A stretch of 64,000 bases of DNA from Flavobacterium sp. SUN052 (GCF_028867935.1 NZ_JAPQNS010000004.1:310001-374000), one strand, 5' to 3'; shown: positions 1 to 8,699, counted from the first letter of the stretch. Translations and numbers: made by a program. Notes: a model not told the origin generated them from the letters alone.

Positions 1-2
1 TG

Positions 3-113
3 GTGGTACCATCCATGTACTTAGTGGTTGATCGGGTCATTGCCCGATTCACCAAGAAAAAGGTGATACCGCAAAAACCACAGGAGTTAGAAGTCGCCAA
101 GGCGATGAATTAA
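3..113 (+). CDS. C-terminal end of an RND-family efflux pump permease (partial)
   Basis: Only the last 36 residues lie in the window, read in frame from base 3 to a TAA at 111-113. They run VVPSMYLVVDRVIARFTKKK and then a charged tail. The VVPSMYLVVDR stretch resembles the end of the last transmembrane helix of HAE1/MMPL-type RND inner-membrane permeases, where a 'VVP.lY' motif precedes a basic cytoplasmic tail. The call rests on this short tail alone. A perfect inverted repeat follows 36 bases after the stop. Confidence 0.55.
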   Translation: MVPSMYLVVDRVIARFTKKKVIPQKPQELEVAKAMN

Positions 114-149
114 GTAGATGGTAATTGGGTAATTGATGTAACAAAGTAA

Positions 150-198
150 TTGGGGTAACTGGGTAACTATCAAATAGGTAGTTACCCAGTTACCCCAA
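150..198. terminator. 20-bp perfect inverted repeat between convergent genes
   Basis: The arms at 150-169 and 179-198 (left arm begins TTGGGGTAAC) are perfectly complementary with a 9-base loop. The repeat lies between the RND gene stop on the plus strand and the lipoprotein stop on the minus strand, so it can act as a shared terminator. The arms are made of the iterated word GGTAACT/GGGTAACT, and related imperfect copies (GGTAATTGGG) precede the left arm. Confidence 0.7.
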
Positions 199-216
199 CT
201 ACCTTTTCCCCAATTC

Positions 217-855
217 TTATTTCATATCGGCTAGCTTGTCGAGATCAATGTCGTCGAGGGCTGCCTTGATCTTGTCCATTGATACACCGTTGCCCTTCGC
301 CGTAACCACGAAGCGGTTCTTGATTAAGACCGCAATCTCGCCGTCTTTGTTGCTGTTGTTATATTTTTCGTACGACTTGAAATCACCCATCTTGCCGGTT
401 TTCTCGTAGCCGTCTTCGGTTTCCTTATCCACATCAATCATCGACCAGGCGGCCATGCCCATCATAGCACCAGTGCCCCCCGCATCGACAATAGACAGCT
501 CAATGCGCTCTGAATTGTCCGAATTGGCATATTCGCCGTTGGCCGTAGAAATTTTGAACCCCATAGCTCCTGTTTTCTCTCCGTTTGCCGTTTTACGAGG
601 TAATCCATCGGCATCGGCTGGTAAGAGTTCTTTCAAGGTGCGAAAATCAACTGTCTCGACGGGGCCATTCTTCTGCGATTCTTCGGCTTGCTCAGCCACT
701 TTTTTCATGGCACTCATCGCATCCGAAACAGAGACATTGGCATCATCGGCAATTTTCTCAGCGGCTTCTTCAGCTTTTTCCTCGTCACTCTTACCCCCGC
801 AACCCATCAGCAATGTTGCTGACACAAAAGCTACGGCTATGTAGTGTAGTTTCAT
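217..855 (-). CDS. Hypothetical lipoprotein
   Basis: The 212-residue protein begins with a lipoprotein signal peptide (MKLHYIAVAFVSATLLMGC), with the lipidated Cys at residue 19. An acidic, Ala/Glu-rich helical stretch follows (about residues 22-65). The rest, residues 70-212, is probably a globular periplasmic domain with no motif I recognise. It is likely anchored to the inner leaflet of the outer membrane. It stands alone, converging with the RND gene, and no partner is evident. Confidence 0.75.
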   Translation of the reverse strand: MKLHYIAVAFVSATLLMGCGGKSDEEKAEEAAEKIADDANVSVSDAMSAMKKVAEQAEESQKNGPVETVDFRTLKELLPADADGLPRKTANGEKTGAMGFKISTANGEYANSDNSERIELSIVDAGGTGAMMGMAAWSMIDVDKETEDGYEKTGKMGDFKSYEKYNNSNKDGEIAVLIKNRFVVTAKGNGVSMDKIKAALDDIDLDKLADMK

Positions 856-937
856 CGGTAAATTGGTTTAGAATCAGGCGGTAAGGTAATGAATATATTA
901 ACTGTTGAGCGTGAATTTTGAGTATGTGTAAAAAGAC

Positions 938-977
938 GAAGGGGGCTGATACACCTACTTGTGCATCAGCCCCCTTC
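938..977 (-). terminator. Hairpin terminator after the PurF-like gene
   Basis: The arms 938-954 and 961-977 pair over 17 bp with one mismatch around a 6-base loop. The core is GGGGGCTGAT/ATCAGCCCCC. It lies 20 bases beyond the stop of the minus-strand PurF-like gene. The same GGGGGCTGA core makes the terminator at 5095-5134. Confidence 0.75.
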
Positions 978-996
978 TTATAATACTTCGTTTTGT

Positions 997-2889
997 TTAG
1001 TACGCCCGTACCAATTTGCCTTCCATAAAGTTGACAAAGGCTTTGTTGACCACCTTATTACCACCGGGTGTTGGATAATCACCAGTGAAGTACCAGTCGC
1101 CTGTGTGGTTAGGACAGGCAACGTGCAGGTTTTCAACCGTTTGGTAAACCACAGCAACTTTGGCGTTGAGTTCTGGCGGGGTAACAATTTCGGCTACTTT
1201 GCGCGATAGTTCTTCGTGTGTAAACGGAGTGAATAGCGCCTTCACATAGTTCTGCTCCGAAGCAGTTCCCAGTTCAATAGCAGTAGCGCATTGAGCGTAA
1301 ACCTCATCGAGCAGGTCTTCCATACCGCGTTCCTTCAACAACTCCAGTGCGGCCCGGAAAGCAACAAACTCCTTCGGTTTCGACATGTCGATACCGTAGC
1401 AATCGGGGAAACGTATCTGCGGAGCCGATGAAACAATCACAATTTTCTTGGGTCCTAACCGGTCGAGCATTCGTAGAATACTCTTCTCCAGAGTCGTCCC
1501 CCGAACAATTGAATCATCAACCACAACAACATTGTCTTTACCCTTCTTAATAACCTCAAACGTGGTGTCGTACACGTGCGACACCATGTCGTCGCGTTGG
1601 GAATCGTCGGCAATAAACGTGCGCAGCTTTACATCTTTTGAAACCAGTTTTTCGATGCGTGGCCGGAAGGTCAATACCCGTTCGAGGTCTTTCTCAAACA
1701 AAATTCCTTCCATGATCGCCTTCTTGCGCTGCTTGGCAAGATAATCTTCCAGGCCCTCAACCATACCAAAAAAGGCGGTCTCGGCTGTGTTTGGAATGTA
1801 CGAAAAAACTGTGTTTTCGAGGTCGTAATCAACCTCTTTCAGAATTTGCGGAATGAGCAATTTGCCAAGTGTTTTCCGCTCATTATAAATATCGGGATCG
1901 GTAGCACGGGAGAAATAGATGCGCTCGAAGCTACACGACTTTTTCTCTTCAGGCTCCCGGAACTGGTACTCGTCGTATTCACCATATTTGTCGATGATCA
2001 GCGCGTGACCTGGCTTAACTTCCTGAATTTGGCTGTACTCAACATTGAACGCTGTTTTAATGGCAGGTTTCTCAGAGGCTACCACTACCACTTCATCGTC
2101 GGCATAGTAATACGCTGGTCGAATACCCGCTGGATCACGAGCCACAAACGATGCGCCGTAACCCGTCATGCCCACCATGGCATACCCGCCGTCGAAATCA
2201 CGGCAGGAGCGGTGTAAAACGCGTTGTAAATCGAGGTTGTCTTCAATAATGTCGGAGAGGTCAGGGTTTTCGTAGATACCCTTGAAACGATCAAATACCC
2301 GCTGGTTTTCTTCATCCAGAAAGTGTCCGATCTTTTCCATTACCGTCACCGTATCCACGTGATCTTTGGGGTGCTGCCCCAACGAAACAAGCTTACTAAA
2401 CAGCTCGTCGACGTTGGTCATGTTAAAATTGCCCGCCATAACCAGGTTGCGGCTCCGCCAGTTACTTTGCCGAAGCATGGGGTGGCAATTCTCTATTTCA
2501 TTGGCTCCGTGCGTGCCGTAGCGGAGGTGACCCATCCACACTTCACCCGTAAAAGCAACGTTTTCCTGCAACCATTGAGCATCGTTGGCAAACTCTTTAT
2601 GGCCCTTCAATGACTTGCGAACCTTTTTATTGAGCTTCTCAAAAATATCGGCAACGGGTTGCTGCTCTACTGAACGGTACCGGCTGATATACCGGTGACC
2701 CGCTGGCACATCAATTTTTATATTGGCGACTCCGGCTCCATCCTGCCCTCTATTCACCTGCTTGTTCATGAGCAGATAAAGCTTGTTGGCTGCGTAAAGA
2801 GGGGTTTTGTATTTGTCGATGTAGTACTGATAGGGCTTACGAAGGCGAATGAGGGCAATTCCACATTCGTGTTTAATAGCGTCGCTCAT
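997..2889 (-). CDS. purF: Amidophosphoribosyltransferase-like glutamine amidotransferase (long Bacteroidota form)
   Basis: This enzyme family transfers glutamine amide nitrogen to PRPP, the first step of purine synthesis. The N-terminal class II glutaminase domain begins MSDAIKHECGIA. Cys9 is the expected catalytic nucleophile after removal of an 8-residue propeptide, and the glutaminase motif GHLRYGTHG is present near residue 122. The C-terminal phosphoribosyltransferase domain carries the PRPP loop VVVVDDSIVRGTT (about residues 445-457). At 630 aa it is longer than the usual 470-510 aa PurF. Bacteroidota often carry such a long paralogue beside canonical PurF, so whether this copy is the main biosynthetic enzyme is uncertain. 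The gene is monocistronic, with its own promoter and terminator. Confidence 0.85.
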   Translation of the reverse strand: MSDAIKHECGIALIRLRKPYQYYIDKYKTPLYAANKLYLLMNKQVNRGQDGAGVANIKIDVPAGHRYISRYRSVEQQPVADIFEKLNKKVRKSLKGHKEFANDAQWLQENVAFTGEVWMGHLRYGTHGANEIENCHPMLRQSNWRSRNLVMAGNFNMTNVDELFSKLVSLGQHPKDHVDTVTVMEKIGHFLDEENQRVFDRFKGIYENPDLSDIIEDNLDLQRVLHRSCRDFDGGYAMVGMTGYGASFVARDPAGIRPAYYYADDEVVVVASEKPAIKTAFNVEYSQIQEVKPGHALIIDKYGEYDEYQFREPEEKKSCSFERIYFSRATDPDIYNERKTLGKLLIPQILKEVDYDLENTVFSYIPNTAETAFFGMVEGLEDYLAKQRKKAIMEGILFEKDLERVLTFRPRIEKLVSKDVKLRTFIADDSQRDDMVSHVYDTTFEVIKKGKDNVVVVDDSIVRGTTLEKSILRMLDRLGPKKIVIVSSAPQIRFPDCYGIDMSKPKEFVAFRAALELLKERGMEDLLDEVYAQCATAIELGTASEQNYVKALFTPFTHEELSRKVAEIVTPPELNAKVAVVYQTVENLHVACPNHTGDWYFTGDYPTPGGNKVVNKAFVNFMEGKLVRAY

Positions 2890-2979
2890 AGCAGATTAGC
2901 CGAGGCCAATGAAAAACTTAGTTTGGTGACTTATTTATAAAACGACTCTTCAGGTATAATCGTTCGACGGTAGGCTGAA

Positions 2980-3009
2980 CAAAGTTAGCAAAACTAGAAT
3001 GCCTACAAA
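2980..3009 (-). promoter_or_regulatory. Bacteroidota-type promoter of the PurF-like gene
   Basis: On the minus strand there is a TTTG at 3009-3006, then 18 bases, then TAACTTTG at 2987-2980. This matches the -33 TTG / -7 TAnnTTTG consensus of the Bacteroidota primary sigma factor. The start codon lies about 90 bases downstream. Confidence 0.6.
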
Positions 3010-3013
3010 GGAT

Positions 3014-3048
3014 AACGGCGACATCTTATCGATAAAGATGCCGCCGTT
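3014..3048 (-). terminator. Hairpin terminator after the outer-membrane barrel gene
   Basis: The arms 3014-3027 and 3035-3048 (AACGGCGACATCTT and its partner) pair over 14 bp with one mismatch and a 7-base loop. It begins 5 bases past the stop of the minus-strand barrel gene. Confidence 0.6.
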
Positions 3049-3053
3049 CACGC

Positions 3054-3707
3054 TTAATAAAACCGGTAGGTCAGGCCCGCCGAAAGTAGCAGGCTAGGGC
3101 TACTATTGACTTCATTATAGTTGAAGAAAACGTGTTGGTACTGCGCTTTAATATCACCCCCCAATCCTTTGTCGCGCCCGCCAAACACTTTAAGACCAAT
3201 GGCAGGAGCCACAGCACCACTAAATTTGGCTTTACGATCAATCAGCGTTCCGTAAAAGTTTGAGTAATCGACATAAGCGCCCCCCGCTCCGACTTGCACG
3301 TAGGGTCGGATAGCGGCACCTGCATCGGTAAAGTGATAGGCCAGGGTGGCCAGAGCGGGAATCGTAGTCAGGGTTCGGGTCTGAACAGCCGACACGGTTT
3401 CATCGCCCACCTGCACAACCGAACGGGGTAACCGCTGCTGATTGTATTGATATCCAGATTGAACCCCTACCGACAAGCCGTTGGGGAAATTCCACTGACC
3501 TTCCAGCGCTATGTTAGTGGGCGATGTTTTGTTAATGTAGGCAGCCTGCCCACCGAGTGGGATTGCCACTCCATATTTGGCCGACACCCCATATGTAACA
3601 CCAACACCAAAAGGAGACGAGGATCGCAGATAACTATCGTCGTATGATTGTGCCTGTGCAAAGCCGCTAAAAGCCAGCAAGGCAATTGCTATTTTGAGAA
3701 TCTTCAT
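3054..3707 (-). CDS. Outer-membrane beta-barrel protein
   Basis: A 217-residue protein with a signal peptide (MKILKIAIALLAFSGFAQAQ, cleavage after AQA). Alternating hydrophobic strands rich in Tyr/Gly/Phe follow, and it ends in LTYRFY, an aromatic C-terminus typical of barrels recognised by the BAM complex. Length and pattern fit the OmpA-like/'outer membrane beta-barrel' superfamily with about eight strands. It lies 12 bases downstream of the DUF4136 lipoprotein gene and is probably co-transcribed. Substrate or function is unknown. Confidence 0.75.
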   Translation of the reverse strand: MKILKIAIALLAFSGFAQAQSYDDSYLRSSSPFGVGVTYGVSAKYGVAIPLGGQAAYINKTSPTNIALEGQWNFPNGLSVGVQSGYQYNQQRLPRSVVQVGDETVSAVQTRTLTTIPALATLAYHFTDAGAAIRPYVQVGAGGAYVDYSNFYGTLIDRKAKFSGAVAPAIGLKVFGGRDKGLGGDIKAQYQHVFFNYNEVNSSPSLLLSAGLTYRFY

Positions 3708-3719
3708 GAGTTGAGTTTG

Positions 3720-4397
3720 TTATTGTTGGCTGACCTGCAAATAGGTCGACTGGGCAAAAACGGCCTGAATAGCGCTATCCACGGCCTGAGTACTCGTCAG
3801 ATTATCACCCCGAATGTCGGCCTGAAAAATGACGGGTAATCTGTTTTGTCCATTGTTGCCAGTAGGCTGTGCCCGGAGGTTTACAATCTGTACCTGCCAA
3901 AACTGATCCTGAACAGTATAGAACTGGTAATAGCTGGGATAATACGGGAAATATGGGTCGTACCCAATACCGCCAAATCCGCCACCATACCAGTAGTTCG
4001 TGTAATAACCGGCATACGGGTTGGTTGTAACCCCAGTGTACCGGTTATTTACCCGGATAACGGCCACACCCAGATCGGCAGGTTGTCCAATGCTTACCCG
4101 CTGATAGCCCCGGCCCGCAAGGGTAGATGCCAACTGATCAACAAAGTGATTTTCCACCGAGCTGAGCGATGTTTGCACTCGGTCGTTGGACTCGATGACT
4201 ACTGAATCGGGCAAACTGAACGTGCGAAACTGACTGAAATTGACCGAACGGTCGTAGTTGGTAATATAAACTCGGCTGTCTTCTGAAGAGAGATCACGAA
4301 GAGCCTGATCGCGGCATGAAACCAGACTGGTACTAACGGCCGCAAGTAGCGTAAGGGCTAGCCCTACGCCTAAGCGTGTTGATGCATTCGTTTTCAT
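3720..4397 (-). CDS. DUF4136 lipoprotein
   Basis: The 225-residue protein has a lipoprotein signal peptide ending LVSC (Cys at about residue 28). Its body resembles the DUF4136 family: an early YDRSVNFSQFRTFSLPD segment, then about residues 70-110 (VDQLASTLAGRGYQRV), where family members describe a 'fully-grown' hydrophobic core followed by a Tyr/Gly-rich loop (YYTNYWYGGGFGG). The family is common in Bacteroidota envelopes and has no known activity. It is the first gene of a pair with the barrel protein, suggesting a shared envelope role. Confidence 0.75.
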   Translation of the reverse strand: MKTNASTRLGVGLALTLLAAVSTSLVSCRDQALRDLSSEDSRVYITNYDRSVNFSQFRTFSLPDSVVIESNDRVQTSLSSVENHFVDQLASTLAGRGYQRVSIGQPADLGVAVIRVNNRYTGVTTNPYAGYYTNYWYGGGFGGIGYDPYFPYYPSYYQFYTVQDQFWQVQIVNLRAQPTGNNGQNRLPVIFQADIRGDNLTSTQAVDSAIQAVFAQSTYLQVSQQ

Positions 4398-4504
4398 AGG
4401 TGTTGTTTTACTGTTACCTATAAAACGAATAGACTAATGACTCTGTTCTTTTTGTACCCTTTTTTTATCAATACTCCGGGCTAAATTTTGTGTGGGCGGC
4501 CTAC

Positions 4505-4512
4505 TACCTTTG
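4505..4512 (+). promoter_or_regulatory. -7 promoter element TACCTTTG
   Basis: TACCTTTG at 4505-4512 matches TAnnTTTG exactly and lies 19 bases before the ATG of the lipoprotein gene. The nearest TTTG upstream (4487-4490) is only 14 bases away, closer than the usual spacing. Confidence 0.5.
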
Positions 4513-4531
4513 CACCCGAATACACAATCTC

Positions 4532-5089
4532 ATGAAAAAAATATTTCTTTCTGGTGCTTTGGCTGGCTTATTGTTTATGCAAGCTTGTACGAGCAAGCAG
4601 TCGTCTGAACAGACAAGCACCACCCAAACTTCACCTGTCGAAAGTGCTACGTCTGAAAAGGCTGATGCTGCGCTAACGGAACGTTTAGCAGCCCTTGGCC
4701 TAACTACCGATAGTCATTGGCGGGGAGTAAAACTTGGCGACTCGATTGCTGATGTCCGCGCTGCTGAAAAAGCGACCCTATTTGAAAGTGATGCCAACCA
4801 CCTTGGCTATACGCTTGAATTTCCCAACCTCGAATCGGTTGACATGCTCTACCGCACGGGCAATGGAAAGACAGTGAACGGGATTGATGTCGATCTATAT
4901 CTGAACGATGCTAATTCGGCAACAGCTTACCAGAATGAGTTGAAAAAATACTTTGATGCCCGCTATAAATCGGCTGGAGCGGCAGACACCTGGGTAGGGG
5001 AGAGCCAGGAGACGATAACCCTTAAGAATGTTTCGAAGGGCAAAGATTATGGACTGAAAATAAAGTTTTCACCGGCCCCGGCGATGTAA
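4532..5089 (+). CDS. Hypothetical lipoprotein
   Basis: I chose the ATG at 4532 because it begins a lipoprotein signal peptide (MKKIFLSGALAGLLFMQAC, Cys at residue 19). An upstream in-frame ATG at 4490 would add 14 residues that overlap the promoter. The mature part starts with a Ser/Thr/Glu linker. A folded domain of about 130 residues follows, containing GVKLGDSIADVRAAE near residue 70, which is reminiscent of small periplasmic domains that begin 'G..lGds..dV'. I do not recognise a specific family. Confidence 0.7.
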   Translation: MKKIFLSGALAGLLFMQACTSKQSSEQTSTTQTSPVESATSEKADAALTERLAALGLTTDSHWRGVKLGDSIADVRAAEKATLFESDANHLGYTLEFPNLESVDMLYRTGNGKTVNGIDVDLYLNDANSATAYQNELKKYFDARYKSAGAADTWVGESQETITLKNVSKGKDYGLKIKFSPAPAM

Positions 5090-5094
5090 ACAAA

Positions 5095-5134
5095 AAAGGG
5101 GGCTGACGCTCGTAATGCTGCGTCAGCCCCCTTT
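5095..5134. terminator. Bidirectional hairpin terminator
   Basis: The arms 5095-5109 and 5120-5134 are perfectly complementary over 15 bp (core AAAGGGGGCTGACGC) with a 10-base loop. It lies between the convergent lipoprotein and ilvE genes, so it can serve both. The core is shared with the hairpin at 938-977. Confidence 0.8.
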
Positions 5135-5153
5135 GTCGTTCCTGTTTACTCAA

Positions 5154-6224
5154 CTATACTTTATACACCCAGCCAAACACATCGTCGGTTTTACCCGTGC
5201 GAATGTCGGTCATGTAGTTCTTAATGCGAACGGCAATTGATGTACCCGTTGGGTTTTCGGCCAGCATATAGTCTTTCCCCTGATAGCCGATCACGGAGAA
5301 AGGCGATACTACCACCGCTGTACCAGCCCCGAACGCTTCGGTCAACCGGCCCGACTCAATACCATTAATTACTTCCTCGACGGATACCCGACGCTCTTCT
5401 ACCTCAATATTCATGCTCCGGGCAATTTGCAGAATGCTGTCCCTGGTAATGCCTTTCAAGGTGGTGTCTGACAGGGCGGGCGTTACCAGTTTTCCATCAA
5501 TCACAAACATTACGTTCATCGTACCCGACTCTTCGAAATATTTGTGCTCTTTGGCATCCGTCCACAAAAGTTGATCGTACCCTGCCTGCTGTGCCAGCAT
5601 CGTTGGATACATTGAGCCGGCATAGTTACCAGCGCATTTGGCATAGCCTACTCCGCCTTCGGCCGCCCGGATATATTCGGTCTCTACTTTCACTTTAGGC
5701 GGTTTGCTGTAATAAGTGCCAACCGGGCAGGTGAAAATGCAGAAACGGTACGATTTCGATGGAGCTACACCCAGGAAAACATCTGTAGCAAACATATACG
5801 GACGAATATATAGCGAGCTGCCGGGTGCTGTTGGAACCCAGTCGGCATCAATGCGAAGGAGCGCTTCCAAACCACCCATAAACACCTCCTCAGGAAGGGT
5901 TGCCATGCACATCCGCCGGGCCGACTCGTTCATCCGGTTGAAGTTATCCAGGGGTCTGAACATCAACACCTCACCTGCTTCGTTCTTGTACGCTTTCATA
6001 CCCTCAAAAATCGACTGGCCGTAATGAAGGGACGAAAGGGCTGGGCTTAGAGTAAAATTGTCGAACGGCACGACCTGCTGATTTAGCCATTGTCCGTCCA
6101 CAAAATCGGCCACGAACATGTGGTCGGAAAAGTGCTTGCCGAAAGGCAAGTTATTGAAGTCAACTTCCTGAATCCGGGAGTGCTCTGTCTGCCGAAATTC
6201 AATCTGCATTACATCCGTTGTCAT
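5154..6224 (-). CDS. ilvE: Branched-chain-amino-acid aminotransferase
   Basis: This is a fold-type IV PLP aminotransferase of the 356-aa type II BCAT group. It interconverts Leu/Ile/Val with their 2-oxo acids, using glutamate/2-oxoglutarate in the cytoplasm. Visible motifs include LHYGQSIFEGMKAYK (about residues 66-80) and the PLP-lysine segment GVGYAKCAGNYAGSM near residue 193. EESGTMNVMFV follows, and TLKGITRDSIL lies in the C-terminal half. It stands alone, with a -7-like TATATTTG on the minus strand at 6285-6278. Length and motifs are complete. Confidence 0.92.
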   Translation of the reverse strand: MTTDVMQIEFRQTEHSRIQEVDFNNLPFGKHFSDHMFVADFVDGQWLNQQVVPFDNFTLSPALSSLHYGQSIFEGMKAYKNEAGEVLMFRPLDNFNRMNESARRMCMATLPEEVFMGGLEALLRIDADWVPTAPGSSLYIRPYMFATDVFLGVAPSKSYRFCIFTCPVGTYYSKPPKVKVETEYIRAAEGGVGYAKCAGNYAGSMYPTMLAQQAGYDQLLWTDAKEHKYFEESGTMNVMFVIDGKLVTPALSDTTLKGITRDSILQIARSMNIEVEERRVSVEEVINGIESGRLTEAFGAGTAVVVSPFSVIGYQGKDYMLAENPTGTSIAVRIKNYMTDIRTGKTDDVFGWVYKV

Positions 6225-6277
6225 GTCATACTCAGGTTTGTACCCCGTATTTAAATTCCCAAAAAGAGTGTAGTAGG

Positions 6278-6285
6278 CAAATATA
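6278..6285 (-). promoter_or_regulatory. -7 promoter element of ilvE
   Basis: The minus strand reads TATATTTG at 6285-6278, an exact TAnnTTTG match 53 bases before the start codon. I found no clear -33 TTG at the right distance. Confidence 0.4.
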
Positions 6286-6425
6286 GTAATTTACACTGAA
6301 AGCATGGTCGAAAACCATGACTTACTAATTGTAAAGGACTTGTCGAACACAAACTATGCCAGTAGTTCCGTAACAAGTGGCCCATCAGCATAGTTTGTAG
6401 TCTGATACCACCATTAGTAAGAACA

Positions 6426-7532
6426 ATGTCTAACCAACCACCCAACGATTCGTCAGGTCCGCTCAGCCACCTTACCATGCGTTATCTCCGTCGGGCGTTA
6501 GATGCGCCACACCCGACCGACGAGCCGTATGTATTGAACGAAGTGGAAGCTTGGGTTATTCGCCGAGTTCGCTTGCGCACGCTTTTATTGGCGGCCGGCT
6601 TGGGGTTTATGGTTGTATTGTTCTACTATCTACCACACTATTTTTGGCCCGCCTTTTTTCAGGATTTTGCCCTTACCATTAAGGGAATTAGCTATGCCGT
6701 GCCGGCCATCTCAATTCTGTACGGAGTGCTGTTGATTTATGTAGAGGTTCACGCCCTGATGTACGTTAACCTGAATGCAATTCGTACCATCATGGCTATT
6801 TGCCAGTTTCCCCGAGCTCATGATGCCCAGTATGAGCAACATCTTCGCGCTATTTCACGAGCGGCACTAAACGCTCAATATGGAAATATTTTTTCCTTCG
6901 AATCCGATAGGCACTTTGGCCGTCCGGGTTGGGGCCTGTCGTCATTTTTCTGGATTAATATGGTCAAAGCCCTGCTGAGTTTTAGCGTATTCAAATCGCT
7001 GGTAGGCCGCTTTGTTGGTAGTGTTTTGTTTCGGCAAACGGCTATCATGCTTGGAATGCCTATTTTAGGTTTATGGAATGCGTTTGCTTCGTTTCGTATT
7101 CTTCGCGAAGCTCAGGTTCGGGTAATGGCTCCGCTCACTATCCATAGTTTTGTTGATGAACTATACGAAGAATGGGGCAAGCATGAACAGTTCCGGGAGT
7201 TAGCTCCGGCTGTTTTGTCCTGCATCGGCATTCAGAAAAGACATTATAATTACGCACATCATCTGCTGGCCGAAGCCTTTGAACACCGTTTTGGGCTGAC
7301 GATAGAAAACCCAACTGTGGGCGTATTGAATCAGCCGCCTGCGGTTGCGGCCGAAGTGCGTAATGGCCTTGAACGACTCATTATTTTTTCTGCCCTTGTT
7401 GATGGCCGGTTATCGTCTTCCGAAAAAAAATGCCTTCGATACTTGCGTACCGAAGGCTGGGTAACCTATGCTCTTGCCGATATTCAACAAATCGGTAAGC
7501 AGTATAACGACGGTAAAGGGCTTTGGGTGTAG
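6426..7532 (+). CDS. Hypothetical membrane protein
   Basis: The 368-residue protein has two N-terminal transmembrane segments (about residues 56-76, with LLLAAGLGFMVVLFYYLP, and about 92-115). A further hydrophobic region lies around residues 180-225 (MVKALLSFSVFKSLVGRFVG...). The C-terminal 110 residues are soluble and alpha-helical, ending with GRLSSSEKKCLRYLRTEGW, which resembles a TerB- or EcsC-like helical bundle. I do not recognise the family with confidence; the LBF_2804-type proteins are one possibility. It is monocistronic and converges on the PhyH gene across a stop-to-stop palindrome. Confidence 0.6.
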   Translation: MSNQPPNDSSGPLSHLTMRYLRRALDAPHPTDEPYVLNEVEAWVIRRVRLRTLLLAAGLGFMVVLFYYLPHYFWPAFFQDFALTIKGISYAVPAISILYGVLLIYVEVHALMYVNLNAIRTIMAICQFPRAHDAQYEQHLRAISRAALNAQYGNIFSFESDRHFGRPGWGLSSFFWINMVKALLSFSVFKSLVGRFVGSVLFRQTAIMLGMPILGLWNAFASFRILREAQVRVMAPLTIHSFVDELYEEWGKHEQFRELAPAVLSCIGIQKRHYNYAHHLLAEAFEHRFGLTIENPTVGVLNQPPAVAAEVRNGLERLIIFSALVDGRLSSSEKKCLRYLRTEGWVTYALADIQQIGKQYNDGKGLWV

Positions 7533-7637
7533 AAGGATGTCGGATTGGGGATGTTGGATTTCGGATTTATTACCAAGCGACGGCTACTTGTGCGTCTGAA
7601 AAAATCCAAAATCCTACATTCCCAATCCGACATCCTT
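7533..7637. repeat. 36-bp imperfect inverted repeat filling a convergent gene junction
   Basis: The arms 7533-7568 and 7602-7637 (left arm begins AAGGATGTCGGATTGGG) pair over 36 bases with three mismatches around a 33-base loop. The element starts at the base after one stop codon and ends at the base before the other. It can act as a bidirectional terminator. The arms contain iterations of GGAT and TTGGATTT words. Confidence 0.75.
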
Positions 7638-8666
7638 TTACATTGATTGTCCCGCTTTGAAAATATCTTCGTGATCCTTTAGCACGGGATGAGCGAAAAC
7701 ATCCGCACCATTATAGGTGTGACGTACGGGCGTGTCGTGAGGAGCCTGCCGGTGGTGTTGGTACGCATTGATGGACGAGTAATGGCTCACAAACGATTTA
7801 CGGGTCAGAGCCTGATTACGAATGGCGTCGCCCCCGTGCGCCAAAGCCGCGTGCCATATCAAAACATCTCCTTTTTTAATCAAAAGTGTCTCTCGTTTCT
7901 GACCGAGCCGCTCGCAGTTTGCTTCAATATATTTAGCAAAATCATTTGGGTCATGCTCCGATTCGTGGTTGTAAAACATACCATTGCCGAAATCGAATTT
8001 TTTATTTGTGTGCGACCCTGGATAATAAAACAACGGACCTGAATCTACATGAATATCTTCGAGGGCAATCCACGAAGCGGCCAAATGGCTTGGGTTCTCC
8101 GATACTACGTAGGCAAAGTCTTGGTGGGTAGGTTGCTGACTACCCCATTTGAACAACAGGCTTTGCATGGCTACTACCTTCTCGCCAAACACAGCTTCCA
8201 GAAAACTGATGATGTTGTTGTGAAGCATGATCTTCTTGGCAATCACTGAACTGTTGTGAAAGTCCATGATCTTGATATGCTTCCCATTTAGTACCTCTTT
8301 AGGCAAGTTACAGGCTTCTTGAACTGCTCGGCCTGTGTATTCTGGCAGGTCGACCTGGATCTTGATTTTATACTTTTCGTTGTGCTCAAACAGTTCTTCA
8401 ACTTCGCTCCAGAGTTGATCGAGCCATTGAGTTGCGATAGCTTGTTCAAGAATTACGTAACCGTTTTTACGCCAAAATTCCAGTTTCTCGGTAAGATCAT
8501 ACGAGAGATTCTTCGTACGTGTGTATCGATTGACAAACCCCTTGATGTCGGCATCTTTCTTGTCAATCCAGGGCAGGGTTTTGTAATCGAACTCCGTTAA
8601 TGGTTTAGGTTCAGGCCGGAGAACACGCTTTACGGCGGTTTTAAGGCGATCGGTTAAGCTACTCAT
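7638..8666 (-). CDS. Phytanoyl-CoA dioxygenase (PhyH) family protein
   Basis: A 342-residue Fe(II)/2-oxoglutarate-dependent oxygenase. The metal-binding facial triad is visible: His-x-Asp in QQPTHQDFAYV (about residues 178-188) and the distal His in WHAALAHGGDAI (about residues 272-283). The region between carries SGPLFYYPGSH, typical of PhyH proteins. An N-terminal extension of about 60 residues precedes the fold. Substrate is unknown; related enzymes hydroxylate lipids, amino acids or natural-product intermediates. It lies where gldD would be expected after gldE, with a -7-like TACTTTTG (8699-8692, minus strand) upstream. Confidence 0.8.
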   Translation of the reverse strand: MSSLTDRLKTAVKRVLRPEPKPLTEFDYKTLPWIDKKDADIKGFVNRYTRTKNLSYDLTEKLEFWRKNGYVILEQAIATQWLDQLWSEVEELFEHNEKYKIKIQVDLPEYTGRAVQEACNLPKEVLNGKHIKIMDFHNSSVIAKKIMLHNNIISFLEAVFGEKVVAMQSLLFKWGSQQPTHQDFAYVVSENPSHLAASWIALEDIHVDSGPLFYYPGSHTNKKFDFGNGMFYNHESEHDPNDFAKYIEANCERLGQKRETLLIKKGDVLIWHAALAHGGDAIRNQALTRKSFVSHYSSINAYQHHRQAPHDTPVRHTYNGADVFAHPVLKDHEDIFKAGQSM

Positions 8667-8691
8667 GAATGAAAAGGCTTAGTTATATGAG

Positions 8692-8699
8692 CAAAAGTA
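8692..8699 (-). promoter_or_regulatory. -7 promoter element of the PhyH gene
   Basis: The minus strand reads TACTTTTG, an exact TAnnTTTG match 25 bases before the start codon. The candidate -33 TTTG boxes are closer than the usual 17-20 bases. Confidence 0.4.
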
